Below are positions 13,501 through 18,841 of a stretch of DNA of 19,696 bases, one piece after another. Below the pieces are notes generated by a model. It saw only the letters and a list, made by a program, of their open reading frames with translations, made no database searches and was not told where the DNA came from. The DNA is taken from NCBI GenBank assembly GCA_023437865.1, contig JAEZFE010000183.1:1-19696 (forward strand), read 5' to 3'. Positions within the stretch are counted from its first letter, which is position 1; the number at the start of each line of letters is the position of its first letter. The stretch is from Pseudomonadota bacterium (lineage in GTDB: Bacteria > Pseudomonadota > Alphaproteobacteria > Rhodospirillales > Magnetospirillaceae). The translations under genes were made by a program, and so were the position numbers.

Positions 13501-13609
13501 GCTCACCCTCTACATCACCCCGGTGCTGTATCTGTGGTTCGAACGCCTGCGCATGCTGGCCGTGCGCGGTCAGCGCGAAAAAGGCGTTGGCACGGCAGTA
13601 GCCGAATAA
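10505..13609 (+). CDS. RND efflux pump, inner-membrane permease (AcrB/MdtB-like)
   Basis: This 1034-residue protein matches the full length of hydrophobe/amphiphile (HAE-1) RND pumps. It exchanges protons for drug-like substrates and works with the adaptor encoded just before it. It begins with MNLSGVFIRRPVATLLLTLAL, the usual first helix and IRRP motif. The two large periplasmic loops and the helix clusters are in normal order. The proton-relay acids are D401-D402 in GLVVDDAIVMLEN (TM4), and the partner lysine is in GIVKKNAIMMIDFA (TM10, K923). No cation-efflux (CusA-type) signature was noted, so multidrug or small-organic export is more likely. No TolC-like gene follows, so the outer-membrane channel must be encoded elsewhere. 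The ATG at 10505 overlaps the adaptor stop. Confidence 0.95.
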   Translation: MNLSGVFIRRPVATLLLTLALILAGLAGWRQLPVAALPNVEFPTISVSASLPGASPETMASSVAAPLEREFSTISGIESITSSSGQGSTSITVSFVLSRNIDSAAQDIQAAIARAQRRLPEEMTNPPSFRKVNPADSPVVLMALSSPTVPLSQLDQYAQTILTPKISRLSGVAQVLVYGSQKFAVRIRMDPDALAARNLAVDEVSQAVTAANTNSPLGVLNGPKQQLTLQANAQLPNAAAFNELVVAWRDGKPVRLKDVADVRDGVENDRTASWFNGTRAIVVAVQRQPDANTVEVVNSVRALLPSVRDSLPPTVKIDVMNDRSVSIRAAIEDVQFTFALTVGLVVMVIFVFLRRVSATVIPAIAMPVSLVATLGAMSVLGFSLDNISLLGLTLSVGLVVDDAIVMLENIQRHVDDGMGPFEAALKGAKEIGFTIISITVSLIAVFIPILLMGGVIGRMFHEFAVVVTLAIVISAVVSLTVTPAMCARWLRPEHAGHAGPVERALERGFDAVLTGYRVTLDWVLKHGWAMLAATLATIGLTAYLFTTVPKGFFPTEDTGQILLLTEAAQDISFQAMAEQQQRIAAVVQQDKNVATITSAVGVSGLSNATNAGRMFINLVPRNQRPPVTEVIQQLRKKVGVLPGVNVYLQPVQNLAVGGRSSKALYQYTLEGIDQPELHAFAERMQAQMAADPLFQDVNSDLQINSPQALVDVDRDKAAALGVKLEDIRSTLYSSYGARQVSTIYTAADDYQVIVEMDPRYQADTGALSRLKVRAAGGQLVSLDSVASITRKVGPLTVNHQSQLPAVTISFNVAPGHALGEATDRIKTLQGEVGMPSGITPTFAGTAKVFQDSMRNQGILLLGAVLVIYVVLGVLYESLIHTVTILSGLPSAAVGALATLMLFGQELSVIAMIGILMLIGIVKKNAIMMIDFAQDAQRHQGLSPHEAIRQACLQRVRPIMMTTMAAIMGTLPIALGHGAAAELRQPLGLSVVGGLIVSQALTLYITPVLYLWFERLRMLAVRGQREKGVGTAVAE

Positions 13610-13652
13610 TTGTCACTGTAACGTCGCTGGAGATCGGAGCGGCGGAAGCGTA

Positions 13653-13683
13653 GATGCCTGTCAGCCCAATGAGGACAGGCATC
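13653..13683. promoter_or_regulatory. Perfect 10-bp hairpin abutting the zinc-ribbon start codon
   Basis: GATGCCTGTC (13653-13662) and GACAGGCATC (13674-13683) are perfect inverted complements around an 11-nt loop. The 3' arm ends one base before the ATG at 13684, and the GAGG Shine-Dalgarno (13671-13674) straddles the loop and stem. In mRNA this would compete with ribosome binding. It also lies 43 nt after the pump stop, so it could be a 3'-end hairpin for the efflux transcript, though it has no T-run. Confidence 0.55.
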
Positions 13684-13881
13684 ATGTATCAGGACGAGTT
13701 CCATCACTGCCCGTGCTGCGCACGCCGTACCCGCCATCATGTCAGCAGAGAGCGCAAGCTGGCGCCGGTGCTGTGGTGCCAAAGCTGCTTCCATGTCCGC
13801 ATGGAAGCCGAGGCGCCCGCGCAGGCCCCCTTCCCCCCGCTGCCGGCCTCCCTTGCCGCCACGCCCATAAGGCTGGCATAG
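13684..13881 (+). CDS. Small zinc-ribbon-like protein, function unknown
   Basis: This is a 65-residue protein with paired cysteines: HHCPCC (C9, C11, C12) and WCQSC (C32, C35). The spacing C9-x2-C12 ... C32-x2-C35 suits a zinc ribbon. Between them is a basic stretch (RRTRHHVSRERK), and the tail is Pro/Ala-rich, probably disordered. In-frame ATGs also occur at 13654 and 13669. I chose 13684 because GAGG lies 9 nt upstream and the zinc ribbon follows directly; the upstream ATGs fall inside a hairpin. It sits 74 nt after the efflux pump and 79 nt before the OsmC gene on the same strand. The role could be nucleic-acid binding or metal binding; no named family is recognised. Confidence 0.6.
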   Translation: MYQDEFHHCPCCARRTRHHVSRERKLAPVLWCQSCFHVRMEAEAPAQAPFPPLPASLAATPIRLA

Positions 13882-13925
13882 CCATTCTTCGGTTCGGGGC
13901 ATTGCCGTCCCGGTCGCTTGCCATA

Positions 13926-13940
13926 GGTTTCAGGGAAACC
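13926..13940. other. Short hairpin in the OsmC-gene leader
   Basis: GGTTTC (13926-13931) and GAAACC (13935-13940) are a perfect 6-bp inverted repeat with a 3-nt loop, 20 nt upstream of the OsmC-family ATG. It could be a leader hairpin or the 3' end of the zinc-ribbon transcript. No T-run follows. Confidence 0.3.
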
Positions 13941-13960
13941 CAGCGACACAGGAGGCCGGC

Positions 13961-14530
13961 ATGCCCGAGATGGTCAACGGCGTGGACCGCGAGGCACTTT
14001 TCCAAACCGTCGACGCAGTCAAAGCCAATCCCGAACTCGCCAAATTCGAGTTCCGCCTCGACAACCGATGGGTCGATGGCGGCCTCAACCGCTCCAACGT
14101 GTCGAACTTCCGCGGCACCTGCCAGGAAATCGACCACGCCGCACCGTTCGAACTGGTCAGCGACGAGCCCGGCGTCCTGCTATCGGGCGACCAGGGGCCG
14201 AACCCGGTTGAGAGCCTGCTGCATGCGCTGGCCGGCTGTTTGACCACCTCTATGGTCTATCATGCGGCGGCTGAAGGCCTGCAGGTCGATGCCGTTCGCA
14301 CGCGCTTCGAAGGCGACCTCGACTTGCGGGGATTTCTGGGGCTCGACCCGAATATCCGCAACGGCTATCAGGCGATCCGGGTCGTCTTCGAGATTGACGG
14401 GAACCTGACCCCGCAGCAGAAGCAGGACCTCATCTACATGGCGACGGAGCACTCGCCGGTCTACGACGTGGTCACTCACGGCGTCCCCGTCTCGTGCCAA
14501 TTGGCCGAGGACGCTGCCAAAACCCATTAA
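13961..14530 (+). CDS. OsmC-family protein (peroxide-related)
   Basis: OsmC/Ohr proteins are cytosolic thiol peroxidases that reduce organic hydroperoxides. This 189-residue member shows the family core: GPNPVESLLHALAGCLTTSMVYHAA, with the reactive cysteine at C93 on the central helix, then a two-strand segment ending VVFEIDGNLTPQQ. At the place where the second active-site Cys normally stands (CPV), this protein has EHSPVYDVV, i.e. Ser165. It has other cysteines at C54 and C179. Some OsmC subfamilies with an SPVFD-type motif are known, and their activity is less clear, so I do not assign a specific peroxidase function. The ATG at 13961 has AGGAGG 6 nt upstream. Its 3' end faces bioB across a hairpin. 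Confidence 0.9.
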   Translation: MPEMVNGVDREALFQTVDAVKANPELAKFEFRLDNRWVDGGLNRSNVSNFRGTCQEIDHAAPFELVSDEPGVLLSGDQGPNPVESLLHALAGCLTTSMVYHAAAEGLQVDAVRTRFEGDLDLRGFLGLDPNIRNGYQAIRVVFEIDGNLTPQQKQDLIYMATEHSPVYDVVTHGVPVSCQLAEDAAKTH

Positions 14531-14534
14531 GGTA

Positions 14535-14564
14535 GGGACAGGCGGCCGAGGGACCGCCTGCCCC
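14535..14564. terminator. Shared hairpin between the convergent OsmC gene and bioB
   Basis: The arms 14535-14545 and 14554-14564 pair over 10 of 11 positions (one A-C mismatch at 14538/14561) with an 8-nt loop. The hairpin lies 5 nt after the OsmC stop and 7 nt beyond the bioB stop, the expected place for a bidirectional terminator. A U-tract is missing on both sides, so termination may depend on Rho or the hairpin may protect 3' ends. Confidence 0.5.
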
Positions 14565-14570
14565 CTTCCG

Positions 14571-15545
14571 TCACATGGGGCTGAGGCCCAGCCGCCCGAA
14601 CAGGCTCTTGTCGTCGCCCGGCGCGGCGTTCTTGGCGGTCAGCAGCTTGTGGCCGCAGAACACCGAATTGGCACCGGCGAGGAAGCACAGCGCCTGCATC
14701 TCCTCGCTCATGCCCTCGCGGCCCGCCGACAGACGGACGAACGACTTGGGCATCATGATGCGGGCGGCGGCGATGCAGCGGATGAAGTCGAACGGATCGG
14801 GGCGCTCGGCATCGGCCAAGGGCGTGCCCGGGATCGGGATCAGCAGGTTGATCGGCACACTGTCGGGGTGCTTGGGCATGTTGGCCAGTTCCAGCAGCAT
14901 CTTGGCGCGGTCGGTGCGGGTTTCGCCCAGGCCGATGATGCCGCCCGAACACACATGCAGGCCAGCCTCACGCACCACCTCAAGGGTGTCCAGGCGGTCC
15001 TGGAAGGTGCGGGTGGAGATGATCTCCTTGTAGTGCTCGGGGCTGGTGTCGATGTTGTGATTGTAATAATCCAGGCCGGCTTCCTTGAGCCGGTTGGCCT
15101 GGAACTTGTCGAGCAGGCCGAAGGTGGCGCAGGTCTGCATGCCCAGCGCCTTCACGCCCTCGATCATGGCAACCGCCACATCGAAATCGTCGCCCTTGGG
15201 GCCGCGCCAGGCAGCGCCCATGCAGAAGCGGGAGGCGCCCTCGTCCTTGGCCTTGCGGGCGGCTTCCACCACCTCTTCCACCGCCATCAGCTTCTCTTTT
15301 TCCAAGCCGGTGGCGTAATGAGCCGATTGCGGGCAGTACGAGCAATCCTCGGGGCAGGAACCGGTCTTGATGGAGATCAGCCGCGACACCTGGATCTTGT
15401 TGGCGTCGAAATTGGCGCGGTGGACAAGCTGCGCCTCGAAGATCAGGTTCATGAACGGTTTGGCGAACAGGGCCTCGACCTCTTCCACCGTCCAGTCGTG
15501 CCGCAGTCCATCCTCGCTGGGGGCAATCTTCGCCGCTGCCGTCAC
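14571..15545 (-). CDS. bioB: Biotin synthase
   Basis: BioB is the radical-SAM enzyme that inserts sulfur into dethiobiotin, the last step of biotin synthesis. The [4Fe-4S] cluster motif is CPEDCSYC (C64, C68, C71 in a 324-residue numbering). The [2Fe-2S] ligands expected in the family are visible as C108 ([10 protein letters not shown]), C139 (MQTCATFG), C199 ([12 protein letters not shown]) and R271 (FVRLSAGRE). The open frame starts with ATG at 15560, preceded only by AAGG at 4 nt. GTG at 15545 has GGAGG 8 nt upstream, formed by the first bases of the longer frame, so I prefer it; the five-residue difference is outside the conserved domain. The gene is convergent with the OsmC gene and divergent from bioF, so it has its own promoter. 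Confidence 0.95.
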   Translation of the reverse strand: MTAAAKIAPSEDGLRHDWTVEEVEALFAKPFMNLIFEAQLVHRANFDANKIQVSRLISIKTGSCPEDCSYCPQSAHYATGLEKEKLMAVEEVVEAARKAKDEGASRFCMGAAWRGPKGDDFDVAVAMIEGVKALGMQTCATFGLLDKFQANRLKEAGLDYYNHNIDTSPEHYKEIISTRTFQDRLDTLEVVREAGLHVCSGGIIGLGETRTDRAKMLLELANMPKHPDSVPINLLIPIPGTPLADAERPDPFDFIRCIAAARIMMPKSFVRLSAGREGMSEEMQALCFLAGANSVFCGHKLLTAKNAAPGDDKSLFGRLGLSPM

Positions 15546-15607
15546 GTCACCAACCTCCATAAAGCCTTATAGAACCAAGGGTCTCTCGCCCCTTGCAGGG
15601 TGCGCAG

Positions 15608-15635
15608 ATTAGAGCCGTGCACACCGCCTTTGCAA
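15608..15635 (-). promoter_or_regulatory. Candidate bioB promoter
   Basis: Read on the minus strand, TTGCAA (15630-15635) is followed after 16 nt by TCTAAT (15608-15613), a 5-of-6 match to the sigma-70 -10 element. Transcription would start near 15601, giving a leader of about 40-55 nt before bioB. The -35 box is the palindrome TTGCAA, which can also serve the plus strand. Confidence 0.4.
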
Positions 15636-15658
15636 CAGAAGCGAAAAGCCTCTAGAAA
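15630..15658 (+). promoter_or_regulatory. Candidate bioF operon promoter
   Basis: On the plus strand the same TTGCAA (15630-15635) is followed after 17 nt by TAGAAA (15653-15658), a 4-of-6 match to -10. The start site would be only a few bases before the bioF ATG at 15668, which has no clear Shine-Dalgarno, so a near-leaderless mRNA would result. The match is weak and may be wrong. Confidence 0.25.
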
Positions 15659-15667
15659 ACGGACCCC

Positions 15668-16843
15668 ATGCATGACCTCGACTCCCGGCTGAATTCAGCC
15701 CTAGACGAATTGGATAGCCTTGGCCGCCGCCGCCGCCTGCGCGCGATCGAGCCGCTGGATAACGGCCGTATCCGGATCGGCGGGCGCGAGATGGTCAATT
15801 TCTCGGCCAACGATTATCTGGGCCTGAGCCGCCACCCCATGGTGATCGAGCGCGCCCGCGAATGGGCGTCTCTGTACGGAGCCGGCGCCGGGGCGTCGCG
15901 GCTGGTCACCGGGCATCTGGCCGCCATCGAGGGCATCGAGGAGAAGATCGCCGCCGCCAAGGGCGTCGAGGCGGCCTTGGTGCTGGCCTCGGGCTGGCAG
16001 TGCAACGCCTCGGTGCTGCCGGCGCTGCTGGACCGGTCCCTGTGGGGCACCGAGCCGCTGGTATTCGCCGACCGGCTGAACCACGCCAGCCTGCATCTCG
16101 GCTGTCAGGTGGCGGGAACCCGGCAGAACCGTTTCCGCCACAACGACATGACCCACCTCAAGGACCTGCTGCACCGCACCGCGCGGGAGCCGGGACCAAG
16201 GGTCATCGTCACCGAATCCGTATTTTCCATGGACGGCGATAGTCCGGACGTGGACCAGTTGGTGGCGCTGGCCGAGGAATGGAACGCGCTGCTGTACCTG
16301 GACGAGGCCCACGCCACCGGCGTGCTGGGCGCCAATGGCTTTGGCCTGTCGGTGGGCGCCCACGTCGATCTGGCCATGGGCACGTTCTCCAAGGCCATGG
16401 GCGGCTTCGGCGCCTATGTGGCCTGCTCGAAGGCGGTCAAGGATTACCTGGTCAACAAGGCCAGCGGCCTGATCTACACCACCGCCCTGCCGCCCGCCGC
16501 CCTGGGCGCCATCGACGCCGCCATCGACCTGGTCCCCAACCTGGGCCCGCAGCGCGCCCGGCTGCGCGCCATGGGCGAGCACGTGCGCGCCCGCTTCCAC
16601 GAGGCCGGGCTCGATACCGGCGCCTCGTGCACTCAGATCATTCCGGTGATGCTGGGCGAGGAGGAGCGCACCCTGAAGGTGGCCGCGCGGCTGGAGGACC
16701 AGGGCCTGCTGGGCATCGCCATCCGCCCGCCGACCGTGCCCGCCGGCACCAGCCGCATCCGCTTCACGCTGTCGGCCGCCCATTCGGACACCGACATCGA
16801 ACGCCTGATCCACACCACCATCGACGCCGCGAGGGCGCCATGA
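15668..16843 (+). CDS. bioF: 8-amino-7-oxononanoate synthase
   Basis: BioF is a PLP enzyme that condenses pimeloyl-ACP (or -CoA) with alanine to give 8-amino-7-oxononanoate (KAPA), the first ring-forming precursor of biotin. The 391 residues match the family length. Visible signatures are NFSANDYLGLS near 44, the glycine-rich GAGAGASRLVTGHLAAIEGIEEKIA, TESVFSMDGDSPD, LYLDEAHATGVLG (PLP-ring Asp), and GTFSKAMGGFGAYV with the Schiff-base lysine at K242. The start ATG at 15668 matches the usual N-terminus (basic GRRRRLR near 20), although no good Shine-Dalgarno precedes it. It is the first gene of the plus-strand biotin operon, and its stop overlaps the next start as ATGA. Confidence 0.97.
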   Translation: MHDLDSRLNSALDELDSLGRRRRLRAIEPLDNGRIRIGGREMVNFSANDYLGLSRHPMVIERAREWASLYGAGAGASRLVTGHLAAIEGIEEKIAAAKGVEAALVLASGWQCNASVLPALLDRSLWGTEPLVFADRLNHASLHLGCQVAGTRQNRFRHNDMTHLKDLLHRTAREPGPRVIVTESVFSMDGDSPDVDQLVALAEEWNALLYLDEAHATGVLGANGFGLSVGAHVDLAMGTFSKAMGGFGAYVACSKAVKDYLVNKASGLIYTTALPPAALGAIDAAIDLVPNLGPQRARLRAMGEHVRARFHEAGLDTGASCTQIIPVMLGEEERTLKVAARLEDQGLLGIAIRPPTVPAGTSRIRFTLSAAHSDTDIERLIHTTIDAARAP

Positions 16844-17481
16844 CCATGCGTACCCTCGTCTTCGTCCATGGCTGGGGCTTCGATGCCGCGTTTTGGCAGC
16901 CAGTGGCCGAGCGCCTGCCGGAATTCGCCCGCGTCTTCGTCGAGTTCGGCTTCTACGGCGCCCCGCCGCACCATCCCAAGGTGCCGGGCGCCATCGTGGT
17001 GGGCCATTCCATGGGCTTTCCGTGGGCGCTGGCCAATCTGCCGCGCCCATGGGCGGGGGCCGTGGCCATCAACGCCTTCGCCCGCTTCACCCGTTCGCCC
17101 GATTTCGTCTCGGGTGTGGCGCCACGCATGGTGGAGCGCATGGTCGGTAAGTTCGCCGACGAACCCAAGGCGGTCACCGCCGACTTCCTCGCCCGCTGCG
17201 GCGTGGCCGAGCCCGACCTGGACGACATCCGCCCGCAGCCCCTGGGCGAGGCCCTGCAGTGGCTGGCGGTGTGCGACGAGCGGGCGGCGCTGAAATCCCT
17301 CGGCTGCCCGGTGGTGGCGCTGGCCGGCACGCGCGACGTCATCGTGCCCGAGCCCATGAGCCGCGAAGCCTTCGCCGCCCATCCGCTGACCCTGGCCGAG
17401 GGTGCCGACCATCTGCTGCCGCGCAGCCACCCCGAATGGGTGGCGAGCCAGATCCGCCTGTTCGCGGCCTCGCTGAGATGA
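16840..17481 (+). CDS. bioH: BioH-like pimeloyl-ACP methyl ester esterase (short form)
   Basis: This is an alpha/beta-hydrolase of 213 residues. VHGWGFDAAFW (9-19) resembles the BioH oxyanion segment. The nucleophile is S57 in GHSMG, the acid is D166 in GTRDVIVP and the base is H191 in GADHLLP. In the BioC-BioH route the enzyme removes the methyl group from pimeloyl-ACP methyl ester so that BioF can use it, and its position between bioF and bioC fits that job. It is about 40 residues shorter than E. coli BioH (about 256), mostly through a shorter stretch before the nucleophile and a smaller lid, so it approaches the size of the unrelated-looking BioG esterases. Both its ends overlap the neighbouring genes by ATGA. 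I am confident of the fold and role, less so of the exact subfamily. Confidence 0.85.
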   Translation: MTMRTLVFVHGWGFDAAFWQPVAERLPEFARVFVEFGFYGAPPHHPKVPGAIVVGHSMGFPWALANLPRPWAGAVAINAFARFTRSPDFVSGVAPRMVERMVGKFADEPKAVTADFLARCGVAEPDLDDIRPQPLGEALQWLAVCDERAALKSLGCPVVALAGTRDVIVPEPMSREAFAAHPLTLAEGADHLLPRSHPEWVASQIRLFAASLR

Positions 17482-18224
17482 CCCGGAAGAAGAACGTGGC
17501 GGCCGCCTTCGGCGCCGCCGCCGGCACCTATGAAAGCGCGGCCCAGGCGCAGGTCCATGCCGCCGACCGGCTGGTCGAGCTGGTGGAGGGCCTTTCCCTG
17601 CGCGCCCAGCCCACCGTGCTGGAGGTCGGCTGCGGCACCGGCCTGCTGACTCGCCGTCTGCTGCCCAAGCTGGGCGGCGACTGGGTGGTGACCGACCTGT
17701 CGCCCGCCATGGTCGGAGCCGCGCAGGCGGAGCTGAAGGCGCCCAACGTGGCGTTCCGCACCATGGACGGCGAGCACCCCGACGTACCGGCGAACCTCTT
17801 CGATCTGGTGGTATCCAATTTGGCGGCCCAGTGGTTCCACGATCTGGGCCGCGCGCTCAACCGCCTGCTGGCCTGCCTGAGCCCCGGCGGCACCCTGGTC
17901 CTGTCCACCCTTGGCGCCGGCAGCTTCGCCCAATGGCGGGCGGCTCATCAACGGGTGGGCCAGACCGCCGGCACCCCGCCCTACCCGACCGCCGCCGAGC
18001 TGTCCACGCTACTGCCCGAGGGCGCCCGCATCATCAGCGAGACCATCGAGCTCAGCCATCCGGACGCCCACGCCTTCCTCGATTCGTTGAGGCGCGTCGG
18101 CGCCACCGTCCCGGCCCCCGGCCACACACCGCTGTCGCCCGGCCAATTGCGCAAGGTCATGCGGTCCTTGGGCGCGCCGACCATTGTCAGCTACGAATTG
18201 CTTTTCATCGTCGTGAAGGCCTGA
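17478..18224 (+). CDS. bioC: Malonyl-ACP O-methyltransferase
   Basis: BioC is a SAM-dependent methyltransferase that methylates the free carboxyl of malonyl-ACP/CoA, disguising it so that fatty-acid synthesis can extend it to a pimeloyl chain. This 248-residue protein has the typical BioC opening (AAAFGAAAGTYESAAQAQ, residues 8-25), motif I VLEVGCGTG (47-55), VVTDLSPAMV with D73 binding the SAM ribose, and the SNLAAQWFHD motif of the family. The open frame extends upstream to 17259, but that part is inside the bioH-like gene. The ATG at 17478 overlaps the previous stop as ATGA, and the conserved start follows. bioD begins 3 nt after its stop. Confidence 0.95.
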   Translation: MTRKKNVAAAFGAAAGTYESAAQAQVHAADRLVELVEGLSLRAQPTVLEVGCGTGLLTRRLLPKLGGDWVVTDLSPAMVGAAQAELKAPNVAFRTMDGEHPDVPANLFDLVVSNLAAQWFHDLGRALNRLLACLSPGGTLVLSTLGAGSFAQWRAAHQRVGQTAGTPPYPTAAELSTLLPEGARIISETIELSHPDAHAFLDSLRRVGATVPAPGHTPLSPGQLRKVMRSLGAPTIVSYELLFIVVKA

Positions 18225-18227
18225 CCC

Positions 18228-18839
18228 ATGCGCGGGGCGTTCGTCACCGGCACCGACACCGACATCGGCAAGACGCTGGTCGCCGCTTGGCTGACCCACC
18301 ATTGGAAAGCCGATTACTGGAAACCAGTACAGACCGGTGCCGCCGACATCACTGATTTCGGCACCATCCACCGCCTGGTGCCCGAAGCCACCATCCATCC
18401 CTCAGCCTACGTGTTTCAGGCGCCATTGTCGCCCCACGAGGCAGCGCGGCGCGAGCGGGTCCGCATCGATCTGTCCGCCATCACCCCGCCCCGGACCCAG
18501 CGCCCACTGGTCGCCGAGGGTGCGGGCGGCGTCATGGTGCCGCTGAACGAGGTGGCGCTGATGATCGACCTGATGGAGCGCCTCAAGCTGCCGGCACTGG
18601 TGGTGGCGCGCTCGTCCCTGGGCACGCTCAATCACACCCTGATGACGCTGGAAGTGTTGCGGCGCCGGCGCATTCCCATCCTGGGCGTGGTGATGAACGG
18701 GCAGAAAAACCCGGCCAACCGCCAGGCCATCGAGCATTTCGGCGGCGTGCCCGTGCTGGCCGAGATCCAGCCCTTGCCGGCGGTCACCGCCTCGGTGATC
18801 GCCAGCCTGCCGCCGCCCCCCTTCGCCCCGGGAGAATAG
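18228..18839 (+). CDS. bioD: Dethiobiotin synthetase
   Basis: BioD is a cytosolic ATP-dependent carboxylase that closes the ureido ring of 7,8-diaminononanoate to give dethiobiotin. The 203 residues include the P-loop GTDTDIGKT (8-16), the substrate-lysine segment WKPVQTG (31-37), and AEGAGGVMVPLNE, the conserved acidic/glycine motif. A conserved GVVMNGQKNPANR segment occurs near the C-terminus. It starts 3 nt after bioC and ends 2 nt before bioA, so it is tightly cotranscribed. The length is slightly below E. coli BioD (about 225), with no missing catalytic motif. Confidence 0.95.
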   Translation: MRGAFVTGTDTDIGKTLVAAWLTHHWKADYWKPVQTGAADITDFGTIHRLVPEATIHPSAYVFQAPLSPHEAARRERVRIDLSAITPPRTQRPLVAEGAGGVMVPLNEVALMIDLMERLKLPALVVARSSLGTLNHTLMTLEVLRRRRIPILGVVMNGQKNPANRQAIEHFGGVPVLAEIQPLPAVTASVIASLPPPPFAPGE

Positions 18840-18841
18840 AC

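Noticed and set aside
15570..15579. Possible BioR operator (CTTATAGAAC) upstream of bioB
   Set aside because: Only one half resembles the TTATMKATAA palindrome I recall for BioR; the second half does not match, so I do not call it.
15701..17050. 449-codon minus-strand frame opposite bioF and the bioH-like gene
   Set aside because: It is antisense to clearly assigned biotin genes; composition is Gly/Gln/Arg-rich and no domain is seen.
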